Under the pieces are notes generated by a model. The model saw nothing but the letters and a program-made list of their open reading frames with translations, ran no database searches and had not been told where the DNA came from. 33,599 nucleotides of DNA, taken from NCBI GenBank assembly GCA_017514905.1, contig JAFWIK010000006.1, forward strand, positions 1 through 33,599. The letters run 5' to 3'. Shown piece after piece: positions 14,169-21,597 of the stretch (position 1 is its first letter; every line of letters begins with the position of its first letter). The translations under genes and the position numbers were made by a program. This DNA is from Candidatus Saccharimonadota bacterium (GTDB taxonomy: Bacteria; Patescibacteriota; Saccharimonadia; Saccharimonadales; Saccharimonadaceae).

Positions 14169-16671
14169 ACTGAGCTATGCATCTCAATGAGTAGCCGAGG
14201 TTGAGATCGTAATAGTCCGCGGGATTGATGAAGCTAGCACTCGCGCGGAGGCGGTACATGCGGGTCCTATCGTACCACGTAGAGGACCACCAGTTGCCGT
14301 AGCCGCCCTGATTGTACGCCGAGCCACTGGTGAAGTTGCCCGAGAGAGGCATAGAGAGATTGTATTGGAGGCTATTAGTGTCTGTGGCTGTTTCGGTGGT
14401 GTTGTAGTAATTATAGAGGTTTTGGAATTCACCAGTGGGTGGGTTAGCAGTGAGGTTTATAGTTTTACCACCACCGGGCATACGCCAACCAGATGGGCAA
14501 AGGTCTTCAGTAGCGTTACCGGAGGGGCTACCAGGAGAAGTGCCGTTACCGTAGCAGTAGGAGCCTGCACTGGCTGCACAGTAGTTGTAGTAGACGCCTA
14601 TTTTACCGCTACCTGCACCATAGCTGGTGGTAACGGTGTCTTTAGTCCAACCAGTACCACTTGATACAGTCATGGGGATACTATAGTAGTTTTGGGAGCT
14701 AGAAGTCCAGGCTACGTTGTTGATTTTAGCGGTAGGATATTGATCGCTGGTGGTGCCGCCACCGTTCTTGAAATAGTTAAGGGTGGTAGCAGAGGCGTGG
14801 GTGTTAGAGGCGGTGATGCTGTTTAGGGTGGTGGAGTTTGCAGGGTCTAGGCGAAGGTTGTCTAGCATCCAGTATTTGTTGTCTGCTAGTTTACTAATTT
14901 TGTATTCTTCTCCATCTCGGATATCGCATACCGTAGCAGTACTGCCAACGTTCGGTAATAGTGATGCGATAGTAGATGAAGTAAGATTTTGCATTATAGT
15001 AGACCCAGCACAGAATTGTTTACTGGTGACACCAATAGTAGCAGCCCCAGCACCTACAGTAAACTCCTTGCCGTTTAGGGTACCAGCACCAGAAGTCTTG
15101 GTGATGGTGTTGGTATTGTAGCCAGAAGCGTGAGTGGGTTTAATGGTATAGGTGTCACCCTGAAGAAGGGTAGCAGTCTGGCCACTAGCGGTAATGGTCT
15201 TTACAGTAGTGCCATTACTATCTATGATGTCTATACTGGAAGTATTGCTATCCATGGTGAAGGTAATAGTTTGCTCCTGTTGCCAGACGGCATAGAGGGT
15301 TTTGGTTTCGCCTTCGTTTCCTGGGATATTGGCCATTACATCAGATTCGTCTGTATATTCTACTTGGCTAGGCAGACCACTGCCTGGAGTAGTCTGGGTG
15401 GTGGACCAACCGTGGAAGATGGCGCCTTCGTCAGTAGGAGTGGCGTATTCACCGGAAGCGACAGAACGCGTGATGGCAGGGTTTGCAGTAATAACGGCGT
15501 AGTAGCCATACGTACCAGATGACGCTATGTACGTATCATTATAGAACCCAAAAGTGACAGTATCGCCAGAAATATCACATTCTTTAGTAGTTTGTGTAGT
15601 GCCACCCAACTTTGGTCCTGCCCCATCACAAGTAATTCCTGAAGAATAGTTGTTTTTAGCAGAATTATTTGGATAATTACCAGCCCAGATGACCGCCCAG
15701 TCATAGGAGGTACTTTCTGTAGCATAAGTAATTTTGACATGGAGAGATGATGCGCCATCTATAGTAATTACGTCAGTAAGATCTTTTCCAGTGCTGTAGT
15801 CATCATACTTACCATTTACTATGCCGTCATCGCTGATATTTGGTGTATGGGAATATTTGGTTGTGGATATGTGAGTAGTGGTAGAATTATAATTAACTCG
15901 GTTCAGTGTCTCCCCATCATAAGTCAAGCCATTACCCTCATATTCTACACAGAGCTTGGTAGGGTCACAGTCTAGGACATGAGAGTTACCTACAGCAGTA
16001 ATGACGAAGGTATTGTTTTCATAAGTCTGGAAGCCTAAGTCACTGGTGACTCTAGCGCCAATAGACAAAGTATAGTTATTGCTAGAACTATCACTTGTGA
16101 TGTCTATAATGTCTGCAGTATCAGTGGGGGAGGGGAGATAGTTAGTGTTAGAGGCTCTTTGTTCAGTACTGGTATTATAGTGCATACTGGGTTTATAGCC
16201 CCATTTGTTATTGTAGCTGGTATTAATATTGAAGGTATTTTGATCTATGGCTGAGGAGATGGAAGTGATAGATTTAGTGCTATCTGTGGTGCCAGTAAGG
16301 CTAGTATTACCACCACCAGTAATGGCTAAGGTATAGCCAGAAGCAGGAGCATTGGATACACTAATGTTGATATTACCACTATCTGCAAAGGTACCAGTAC
16401 TTGATGGTGCTACAGTAATAGATGGGTTGCCGGAGATGGAGACGGTGATGCTGTCTGCAGCGTGGGTGTCTAGATTACTAAAGAAGAATGGGGATGCTAG
16501 GAGGAATAATGACGCAACAAACATCAACGGGTGGCGCCACTTGGGGGACCCCATTCGAGCTTGCTCGCCCCTTGGGACGCGAATTGCCAAAGGCAAACGA
16601 GAATAGGGGAAAAGTGGCGACAGGACCCGTTGAGAAGATGTGATTTTGTTTAATGTCTGAGACATCTTCAT
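14167..16671 (-). CDS. Large secreted surface protein with FISUMP C-terminal domain
   Basis: The start at 16671 (MKMSQ) is chosen because GGAGG lies 5 bases upstream; the longer frame from 16683 lacks a close Shine-Dalgarno sequence. Residues 1-12 form a short n-region, about 13-50 are the in-frame palindromic insertion, and 50-68 form the hydrophobic signal segment (MFVASLFLLASPFFF), cleaved near THAADS. Ser/Thr/Asn-rich beta domains follow, including SITVSISGNPSITVAPSS. Further on are an InlB-type B repeat (IFHGWSTTQTTPGSG with TLYAVWQQ) and a PEGA-like piece (SSIDIIDSNGTTVKTI). The C-terminal FISUMP domain has YKISKLADNKYWMLDNLRL, LCPSGWRMPGGG, GNWWSSTW and GYSLRCIAQ. It is probably exported and cell-surface exposed, possibly for host-cell contact. 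About 834 residues. Confidence 0.9.
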   Translation of the reverse strand: MKMSQTLNKITSSQRVLSPLFPYSRLPLAIRVPRGEQARMGSPKWRHPLMFVASLFLLASPFFFSNLDTHAADSITVSISGNPSITVAPSSTGTFADSGNINISVSNAPASGYTLAITGGGNTSLTGTTDSTKSITSISSAIDQNTFNINTSYNNKWGYKPSMHYNTSTEQRASNTNYLPSPTDTADIIDITSDSSSNNYTLSIGARVTSDLGFQTYENNTFVITAVGNSHVLDCDPTKLCVEYEGNGLTYDGETLNRVNYNSTTTHISTTKYSHTPNISDDGIVNGKYDDYSTGKDLTDVITIDGASSLHVKITYATESTSYDWAVIWAGNYPNNSAKNNYSSGITCDGAGPKLGGTTQTTKECDISGDTVTFGFYNDTYIASSGTYGYYAVITANPAITRSVASGEYATPTDEGAIFHGWSTTQTTPGSGLPSQVEYTDESDVMANIPGNEGETKTLYAVWQQEQTITFTMDSNTSSIDIIDSNGTTVKTITASGQTATLLQGDTYTIKPTHASGYNTNTITKTSGAGTLNGKEFTVGAGAATIGVTSKQFCAGSTIMQNLTSSTIASLLPNVGSTATVCDIRDGEEYKISKLADNKYWMLDNLRLDPANSTTLNSITASNTHASATTLNYFKNGGGTTSDQYPTAKINNVAWTSSSQNYYSIPMTVSSGTGWTKDTVTTSYGAGSGKIGVYYNYCAASAGSYCYGNGTSPGSPSGNATEDLCPSGWRMPGGGKTINLTANPPTGEFQNLYNYYNTTETATDTNSLQYNLSMPLSGNFTSGSAYNQGGYGNWWSSTWYDRTRMYRLRASASFINPADYYDLNLGYSLRCIAQ
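16524..16633. repeat. In-frame palindromic element inside the surface-protein gene
   Basis: The two ends are inverted copies: TCAACGGGT at 16524-16532 and its complement at 16625-16633. Further in, CGCCACTT and then CCCC plus ATTC blocks recur in the same order from both ends. Inside are small hairpins (GAGCTTGCTC; TTGCCAAAGGCAA). The segment encodes residues 13-50, a Pro/Arg-rich stretch between the n-region and the hydrophobic core of the signal peptide. It is GC-richer than its surroundings. Confidence 0.75.
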
Positions 16672-16712
16672 GTAGACCTCCATTTGGTTATTAATCCTCC
16701 CATGGCGGCCAT
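16668..16712 (-). CDS. Putative 14-residue leader peptide, coupled to the surface-protein gene
   Basis: AGGAG (16717-16721) lies 4 bases before an ATG at 16710-16712. The frame reads MAAMGGLITKWRST and stops at TGA, which overlaps the ATG of the surface protein in ATGA. The overlap suggests translational coupling. The Shine-Dalgarno of the main gene (GGAGG, 16677-16681) lies inside the small frame, so ribosomes reading it would affect access to the main start. No codon bias of an attenuator type is obvious. Confidence 0.4.
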   Translation of the reverse strand: MAAMGGLITKWRST

Positions 16713-16720
16713 ATATCTCC

Positions 16721-16883
16721 TATTAAAAATGGCACCGCTCAGGGTGCGATCCACAATTGTCGGACAGCATAAAGCTTTAAAACAACCAAGGCCCTGAACG
16801 ATGCCATTTAAGCTGTCTTAAACATGCTTTATGCCGAATTACAATAAAGTGCTGTCCAAATAAGGACAATCGTAGATCGCTAT
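16721..16883 (-). ncRNA. Structured RNA: 5' leader or small RNA upstream of the surface-protein gene
   Basis: A perfect TATAAT (16890-16895) should start an RNA near 16883. The 5' GATCTACGATTGTC pairs over 14 bp with GACAATTGTGGATC (two G-U). Inside, GGACAG pairs with CTGTCC and GCATAAAGC pairs perfectly with GCTTTATGC; within that is a TTTAAG / CTTAAA hairpin. Alternatives compete: ATAAAG can pair with nearby CTTTAT, and a second GACAGC can pair with the same GCTGTC. After the closing stem comes GCACC-loop-GGTGC then ATTTTTAAT, like a weak terminator, followed by AGGAG and the leader ORF. It does not match tmRNA, RNase P or SRP RNA consensus that I know. It could be a riboswitch-like leader or an independent small RNA. 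Confidence 0.6.
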
Positions 16884-16889
16884 ACCCCT

Positions 16890-16895
16890 ATTATA
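16890..16895 (-). promoter_or_regulatory. -10 box for the structured leader and surface-protein gene
   Basis: TATAAT on the minus strand followed by AGGGGTATAGCG; the -35 region is poor. It is about 180 bases upstream of the leader ORF start and is the best promoter for this transcript. Confidence 0.55.
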
Positions 16896-17002
16896 CCGCA
16901 TTTTACCCACCCATTAAGCATTTTCATGCATTTTTTACGCATTTCCGCCCATTTTTATCAACATTTCTCCGTTTTCCCCTCCCCGCCCCTGTATTAGCAC
17001 TC

Positions 17003-17031
17003 TTGACACTACAGTGCCAGCGTGCTACAAT
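17003..17031 (+). promoter_or_regulatory. Promoter of dnaK
   Basis: TTGACA (17003-17008), a 17-base spacer and TACAAT (17026-17031). Start of transcription is expected near 17038, just before the CIRCE operator. The -35 is directly preceded by another TTAGCACTC half-site (16994-17002). Confidence 0.85.
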
Positions 17032-17041
17032 AGAGATAAGT

Positions 17042-17068
17042 TTAGCACTCTAGCACAACGAGTGCTAA
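17042..17068 (+). promoter_or_regulatory. CIRCE operator (HrcA-binding inverted repeat)
   Basis: The exact consensus TTAGCACTC (17042-17050), nine bases, then GAGTGCTAA (17060-17068). In other bacteria HrcA binds this element to repress dnaK and groE operons at normal temperature. hrcA is not in the window. Confidence 0.97.
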
Positions 17069-17108
17069 CGAAATCAACGAAATTTAAATAATTCATGGAG
17101 GAATAATT

Positions 17109-19001
17109 ATGAGTAAAATCATCGGAATTGACCTTGGTACCACCAACAGTGCCTTTGCATATATGGTTGCCGGTAAACCAGAGGTCATCACTAACGCTGA
17201 AGGCGATCGCACTACCCCATCTGTAGTTGCCGTCACCAAAAAAGGCGAACGCTTAGTTGGTAAAGTCGCTCAACGTCAGCGTGTTACCAATCCTAAGAAC
17301 ACTATTTATGGCATTAAGCGTCTTATTGGTCGCAAATTTAGCGACAAGGAAGTTCAACGCGACACCGAAATCAGTCCTTATAAGATCGTCAAAAAAGGTA
17401 ACGGCGTTGCCGTAGAAATGGACGGCAAAGAATATACCCCAGAAGAAATTTCAGCTATGGTTCTCAGTAAAATCAAAGCTGACGCTGAAGCTTTTCTCGG
17501 TGAACCAGTAACTGAAGCTATCATCACCGTACCAGCCTACTTCGACGATTCACAGCGCCAAGCTACCAAAGATGCCGGAAAAATCGCCGGTCTAGAAGTA
17601 AAACGTATCATCAACGAGCCCACTGCCGCCGCTTTAGCTTACGGTCTCGAATCTAAAAAAGACGAAAAAATCGTCGTTTTCGACCTTGGTGGCGGTACTT
17701 TCGATGTATCTATTCTCGAACTTGGTGACGGTGTTTTCGAAGTGATGTCTACCAACGGTGACACTCACCTCGGTGGTGAAGATTTTGATAATGTAATCGT
17801 CAACTTCCTCGTCGACGAATTCAAAAAAGAATCCGGTATCGACATTAAAAGTGACGCTGCTGCTATGCAACGCGTTAAAGATGAGGCCGAAAAAGCCAAG
17901 AAAGAGCTCTCAAGTAGCACTTCTACCGACATCAACCTTCCCTTCCTTTCTGCCGATGCCGACGGTCCTAAACACTTTGAGTACACATTAACCCGAGCCA
18001 AACTCGAAGAATTAGTCGAGCCTCTTTTGAGCCGTCTCGCTGAACCAGTAGAAAAAGCCTTAAAAGATGCCAAACTTGCTACTAAAGACATTGACGAAAT
18101 CGTCATGGTCGGTGGTATGACCCGCATGCCAGCTGTAGTCGAAAAAGTTAAATCTATCTTTGGTAAAGACCCAATGCAAGGTGTTAACCCCGACGAAGTC
18201 GTAGCCGTAGGCGCAGCCATTCAAGGTGGCGTTCTGCAAGGTGATGTTAAGGATATCTTGCTCTTAGACGTTACCCCATTAACCTTAGGTATCGAAACTA
18301 TGGGCGGTGTTCGTACTCCGTTAATCGATCGTAATACTACTATTCCTACTAGTAAATCCGAAGTATTCTCCACCGCATCAGACAACCAACCACAGGTAGA
18401 AATCCACGTCCTTCAGGGCGAACGCGAATTTGCCGCTGACAACAAATCTCTCGGTCGCTTCATTTTAGACGGCATTGCCCCAGCTCCTCGTGGCGTACCT
18501 CAAATCGAAGTTACCTTCAATCTCGATGCTAACGGTATTCTTAACGTTACTGCTAAAGATAAAGGTACTGGTAAAGAGCAATCTATCACCATTCAAAACT
18601 CCGGTAACATGAGTAAAGACGATATCGAAAAAGCTCAAAAGGAAGCCGAAGCTCACGCTGAAGAAGACAAGAAAAAGAAGGATTCTGTCGACGCAAAAAA
18701 CCACCTAGAAAATACTATCTATCAAGCTGAAAAAATGCCTAACGACTTCAAAGACAAAATCAGCGACGAAGATAAAGACACCATTAAGAAAGCCGTTGAA
18801 GAAGCTAGAAAAGTTCTTAACGACGACAAAGCCGACAAGGACGCCTACGAAACAGCTACTAAGGAATTAAGCGATCGCATCATGCCTATCGGTGCCAAGA
18901 TGTATCAAGCTCAAGCCAACGATGCGCCTAAATCTGAAGACGCTAAATCAGATGACAAATCCGACGACGAACCCGTCGAAGGCGAAGTCGTAGATAAATA
19001 G
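17109..19001 (+). CDS. dnaK: Chaperone protein DnaK (Hsp70)
   Basis: DnaK is the ATP-dependent chaperone that binds hydrophobic peptide stretches in the cytoplasm. The ATPase domain has [14 protein letters not shown] (5-18), [28 protein letters not shown] and [13 protein letters not shown], and [12 protein letters not shown]. Substrate binding starts after the linker [19 protein letters not shown], with [15 protein letters not shown] and VLQGER. The C-terminal helical lid ends in a Lys/Asp-rich tail, [16 protein letters not shown]. Its length of 630 residues is typical. GGAGG lies 7 bases before the ATG. It is transcribed alone from a CIRCE-controlled promoter, with a terminator after it; grpE and dnaJ are not adjacent, unlike in many bacteria. 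Confidence 0.98.
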   Translation: MSKIIGIDLGTTNSAFAYMVAGKPEVITNAEGDRTTPSVVAVTKKGERLVGKVAQRQRVTNPKNTIYGIKRLIGRKFSDKEVQRDTEISPYKIVKKGNGVAVEMDGKEYTPEEISAMVLSKIKADAEAFLGEPVTEAIITVPAYFDDSQRQATKDAGKIAGLEVKRIINEPTAAALAYGLESKKDEKIVVFDLGGGTFDVSILELGDGVFEVMSTNGDTHLGGEDFDNVIVNFLVDEFKKESGIDIKSDAAAMQRVKDEAEKAKKELSSSTSTDINLPFLSADADGPKHFEYTLTRAKLEELVEPLLSRLAEPVEKALKDAKLATKDIDEIVMVGGMTRMPAVVEKVKSIFGKDPMQGVNPDEVVAVGAAIQGGVLQGDVKDILLLDVTPLTLGIETMGGVRTPLIDRNTTIPTSKSEVFSTASDNQPQVEIHVLQGEREFAADNKSLGRFILDGIAPAPRGVPQIEVTFNLDANGILNVTAKDKGTGKEQSITIQNSGNMSKDDIEKAQKEAEAHAEEDKKKKDSVDAKNHLENTIYQAEKMPNDFKDKISDEDKDTIKKAVEEARKVLNDDKADKDAYETATKELSDRIMPIGAKMYQAQANDAPKSEDAKSDDKSDDEPVEGEVVDK

Positions 19002-19018
19002 TCTCTATTCTTCCCTAT

Positions 19019-19048
19019 CAAAATGCCCCCGAAACAGGGGGTATTTTG
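19019..19048 (+). terminator. Intrinsic terminator of dnaK
   Basis: CAAAATGCCCCC and GGGGGTATTTTG form a 12-bp stem with one mismatch or wobble around the loop GAAACA. The ATTTT of the 3' arm serves as the T-rich part. It lies 17 bases after the stop codon. Confidence 0.8.
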
Positions 19049-19068
19049 ATGAACAATTGCCTTCTCTG

Positions 19069-19077
19069 TGTTATAAT
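19069..19077 (+). promoter_or_regulatory. Extended -10 promoter of pta-glmM-GNAT
   Basis: TGTTATAAT, with TATAAT at 19072-19077 and 6 bases (ATACCT) before the ATG at 19084. The mRNA should start on or next to the A of ATG. Confidence 0.65.
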
Positions 19078-19083
19078 ATACCT

Positions 19084-19848
19084 ATGAAAATCATCATACC
19101 AGAACTAAATAATCCAACCATTCAAAAGGCCATACAAAACTTTCCTAAAGTTGAGTTTTTGTCTGCGGGCAATCTAGTACACGCTACCGAAATACTAAAT
19201 CAAGGTCAAGCCGACTCTATTCTTTCGGGTCTAGATTACTCCTCACGCGACGTTCTAATTGCTATGAAGGACAATCTTCCCCTTAAATCAGACTTCTTTT
19301 CTAGTTCTTTTATCTGCGAGAAAGGTGACCAAATTTACGCTCTTGCCGACGGCGGAGTCAATAAACTCCCCAATAAGGAACAGCTTTACACCATCGTCGA
19401 AGATACTACCGAAACCTTCATTGCATACACCGGCAAACAGCCTAAAATCGCCATGCTTTCTTATTCCACCAACGGTTCTGGCGGTAAAAATCCCGATCTT
19501 GAGAAAATCCATTTCGTCATTGACCAAATCCGTCAAAACCACCCCGATTGGCTCATCGGTGGCGAAATGCAATTAGACACGGCTATCATCCCTGAAATAT
19601 CTGCCAAAAAATACCCTGAATCAGTCATCAAAGGCCAAGCCAACATTCTCATCACTCCAGATCTGAATTCTGGCAATATTCTATACAAAGCCATGGAACG
19701 CTTTGGTGGCTTTACCGTTGCTGGCCCCATGATTCAAGGCTTTGCCACCCCTCTTGCTGATCTTTCTCGTGGTAGCACCACCAAAGATGTTACTCTTACG
19801 TTAAAAGTATTAATCAAACAAATCGAAAGGAATTCACAAAATGCATAA
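19084..19848 (+). CDS. pta: Phosphate acetyltransferase, compact form
   Basis: Pta interconverts acetyl-CoA plus phosphate and acetyl phosphate plus CoA. The C-terminal signature NILITPDLNSGNILYKAMERF ends with a glycine-rich GPMIQGFATPLADLSRGSTTKDV, which holds the residues of the PTA_PTB active site, and the middle has KIAMLSYSTNGSGG. The protein is about 254 residues, against about 325 for single-domain Pta, and its N-terminal part is shorter. I choose the ATG at 19084 because the -10 box lies directly before it; an upstream in-frame start at 19057 would be upstream of the promoter. The glmM start overlaps its last 8 bases. No acetate kinase gene is adjacent. Confidence 0.85.
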   Translation: MKIIIPELNNPTIQKAIQNFPKVEFLSAGNLVHATEILNQGQADSILSGLDYSSRDVLIAMKDNLPLKSDFFSSSFICEKGDQIYALADGGVNKLPNKEQLYTIVEDTTETFIAYTGKQPKIAMLSYSTNGSGGKNPDLEKIHFVIDQIRQNHPDWLIGGEMQLDTAIIPEISAKKYPESVIKGQANILITPDLNSGNILYKAMERFGGFTVAGPMIQGFATPLADLSRGSTTKDVTLTLKVLIKQIERNSQNA

Positions 19849-21160
19849 ATTCGGTACTGATGGCATCCGTAGTAAAGCCGAAAATTTCAATGCTGATTTT
19901 CTTGCTCGCATCATCAAAGGCATTACTAACTACGCTGGTGACAATATTAAAATATTCCTCGCCGGTGACACGCGAGAATCTTCCGAATGGATCATTCAAG
20001 ATCTGGCAATCGCTTGCGAAACTTTTGGCATTGAATACAGCATCGCCGGCGTTCTCCCCACCCCAGGCATCAATTATTGTTTCTATGAAATGGGCTTTGA
20101 CTTCGCTATTGATGTCACCGCTTCTCACAATCCTTACACCGATAACGGCATTAAGGTTTTTGAAAGAGGAGAAACTCAAGGCGCTAAACTTTGTGAAAAA
20201 GGACGCCAAGCCATTGAAGCCGCTCTCGAAGATCCAAATTTTTCCTACGAGCCAGCTTCTCTTACCGACCGAGAAGATTTGCATACTGAAGCTCTCGATT
20301 TATACATCAAGCACCTCGAAGATTACATCGGCCAAGCCGACTTTAGCCATCTCCATATCGGTATGGACTGCGCTAACGGCGCCACTAGCGTTGTGAATAA
20401 GACTATCTTTGAAAAACTCGGTGCCAAAGTAGAACTTATTAATTGTCAGCCCAACTATAACACTGAAATAAATAAAGATTGTGGTAGTACTCATCTTGAC
20501 GCTCTTAAACAACTTGTCACCGAAAAACATTTAGATTTCGGTGTTGCTTTCGACGGTGATGGCGATCGTTGTCTCGGTGTAGATGCCGAAGGTAATGAGG
20601 TAGATGGTGACGAAATGCTTGCCTTCCTCTCTCAATACCTTGGCCTAGATGGTATTGTGACTACTGTTATGGCCAACCAAGGTCTCTTGAATTGGGCTAA
20701 AGACGCTAATATACATGCTGAAATTACCGCTGTTGGTGATCCTAACGTTGTCGCCGCCATGATTGAACAAAACATCAAAATCGGTTCCGAACAAAACGGC
20801 CATGTCATTCTCCCTGGTCATACGTCCGGCGACGGCATGTTGACCGCTCTCGTAACTACCAAAGCCGTTGCAGAATCTAATAAATCTTTGCACGCTCTCG
20901 CCAGTATCATTACCAAATTCCCTCAAATCATCCTCAACATGGAAGCAACCCCCGATCAAAAGCAAGCTTTGAAGGATAAAGCTGCAGCCAAACAGCTCTT
21001 ACTAGAATATGATCAGAAATTAAAACCCGTAGCCGGCCGCCTGTTAGTTCGCCCTTCCGGCACCGAGAATTTAATCCGCATTACCATGTGGGGCAACGAC
21101 GCCAAAGCTATTGAACAGTTAGCTAATGAATTAAAAACTAAATTAGGAGAAACCCTATGA
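19841..21160 (+). CDS. glmM: Phosphoglucosamine mutase
   Basis: GlmM converts glucosamine-6-phosphate to glucosamine-1-phosphate on the way to UDP-GlcNAc. The N-terminal KFGTDGIRS is at residues 3-11. The catalytic serine is in VTASHNPYTDNGIK (about residue 93); the Mg site is in FDGDGDRCLGVD; the sugar-binding loop is GSEQNGHVILPGHTSGDG; and the phosphate-binding loop is RPSGTENLIRI near the C-terminus. The length of 439 residues is normal. Phosphomannomutase is the main alternative, but the ASHNPxxDNGIK and GEQxGH pattern and the glmS gene nearby favour GlmM. It overlaps pta at its start and the GNAT gene at its stop (ATGA). Confidence 0.93.
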   Translation: MHKFGTDGIRSKAENFNADFLARIIKGITNYAGDNIKIFLAGDTRESSEWIIQDLAIACETFGIEYSIAGVLPTPGINYCFYEMGFDFAIDVTASHNPYTDNGIKVFERGETQGAKLCEKGRQAIEAALEDPNFSYEPASLTDREDLHTEALDLYIKHLEDYIGQADFSHLHIGMDCANGATSVVNKTIFEKLGAKVELINCQPNYNTEINKDCGSTHLDALKQLVTEKHLDFGVAFDGDGDRCLGVDAEGNEVDGDEMLAFLSQYLGLDGIVTTVMANQGLLNWAKDANIHAEITAVGDPNVVAAMIEQNIKIGSEQNGHVILPGHTSGDGMLTALVTTKAVAESNKSLHALASIITKFPQIILNMEATPDQKQALKDKAAAKQLLLEYDQKLKPVAGRLLVRPSGTENLIRITMWGNDAKAIEQLANELKTKLGETL

Positions 21161-21597
21161 TTATCACTACATTAAAAGAATACACCCCAGCTACCGCTCA
21201 ACGCGTTCGTGAATTACTCATTCAACTATCGCGCAGCGGTAAAGATAAAGGCGAAATCCCTGAAGAATGGTTCAAAGACATTATCGCTTCCCCTTGGCAT
21301 GACATGCTCATTGCCGAAGAAGATGGCGAAATATTAGGTATCGCTACCCTTTCCGTCACTATGGGCCCTGGTATCCGCAAAAACGCCTATCTCGAAGATT
21401 TTGTTACTGATAGCAACGTCCGTGGTAAAGGCGTAGGCGGTAAATTATGGGACGCTATGTTAGAGTGGGCCAAAGAAAAAGGCTGCAAAAATCTTGAATT
21501 TACTTGTGGCAACGGTCGCGAGGCCTCGCAGGAATTTTACAAGCACAAAGGTGCTGAAGTTTACGACACTAATTTCTTCCGCAAGCCAATCGAATAA
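21157..21597 (+). CDS. GNAT-family N-acetyltransferase
   Basis: The 146-residue protein has the GNAT fold: MLIAEEDGEILGIATLSVT, then the acetyl-CoA binding block LEDFVTDSNVRGKGVGGKLWDAML (RGKGVGGKL is the pyrophosphate-binding loop), and LEFTCGNGREASQEFYKHKGAE near the end. The substrate is not shown. Its ATGA overlap with glmM and shared transcript with pta suggest a role in acetylating an amino sugar such as a glucosamine phosphate, or an amino group on the glycan; this is inference. The 3' end overlaps the O-antigen-ligase-like gene by 37 bases on the opposite strand. Confidence 0.88.
   Translation: MIITTLKEYTPATAQRVRELLIQLSRSGKDKGEIPEEWFKDIIASPWHDMLIAEEDGEILGIATLSVTMGPGIRKNAYLEDFVTDSNVRGKGVGGKLWDAMLEWAKEKGCKNLEFTCGNGREASQEFYKHKGAEVYDTNFFRKPIE

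Noticed and set aside
15130-15522. Several long open frames antisense to the surface-protein gene
   Set aside because: Ser/Thr/Asn/Gly-rich coding on the minus strand leaves few stops on the plus strand. There is no Shine-Dalgarno or promoter.
16721-16883. tmRNA, RNase P or SRP RNA as identity of the structured leader
   Set aside because: No tRNA-like ends, no GGAA SRP loop or RNase P core motifs were seen.
17765-18220. 151-codon frame antisense to dnaK
   Set aside because: dnaK is unmistakable and highly conserved; antisense frames of this length are common opposite it.
19057-19083. Longer pta start nine codons upstream
   Set aside because: It would lie upstream of and across the -10 box; the ATG at 19084 fits the promoter and family N-terminus better.
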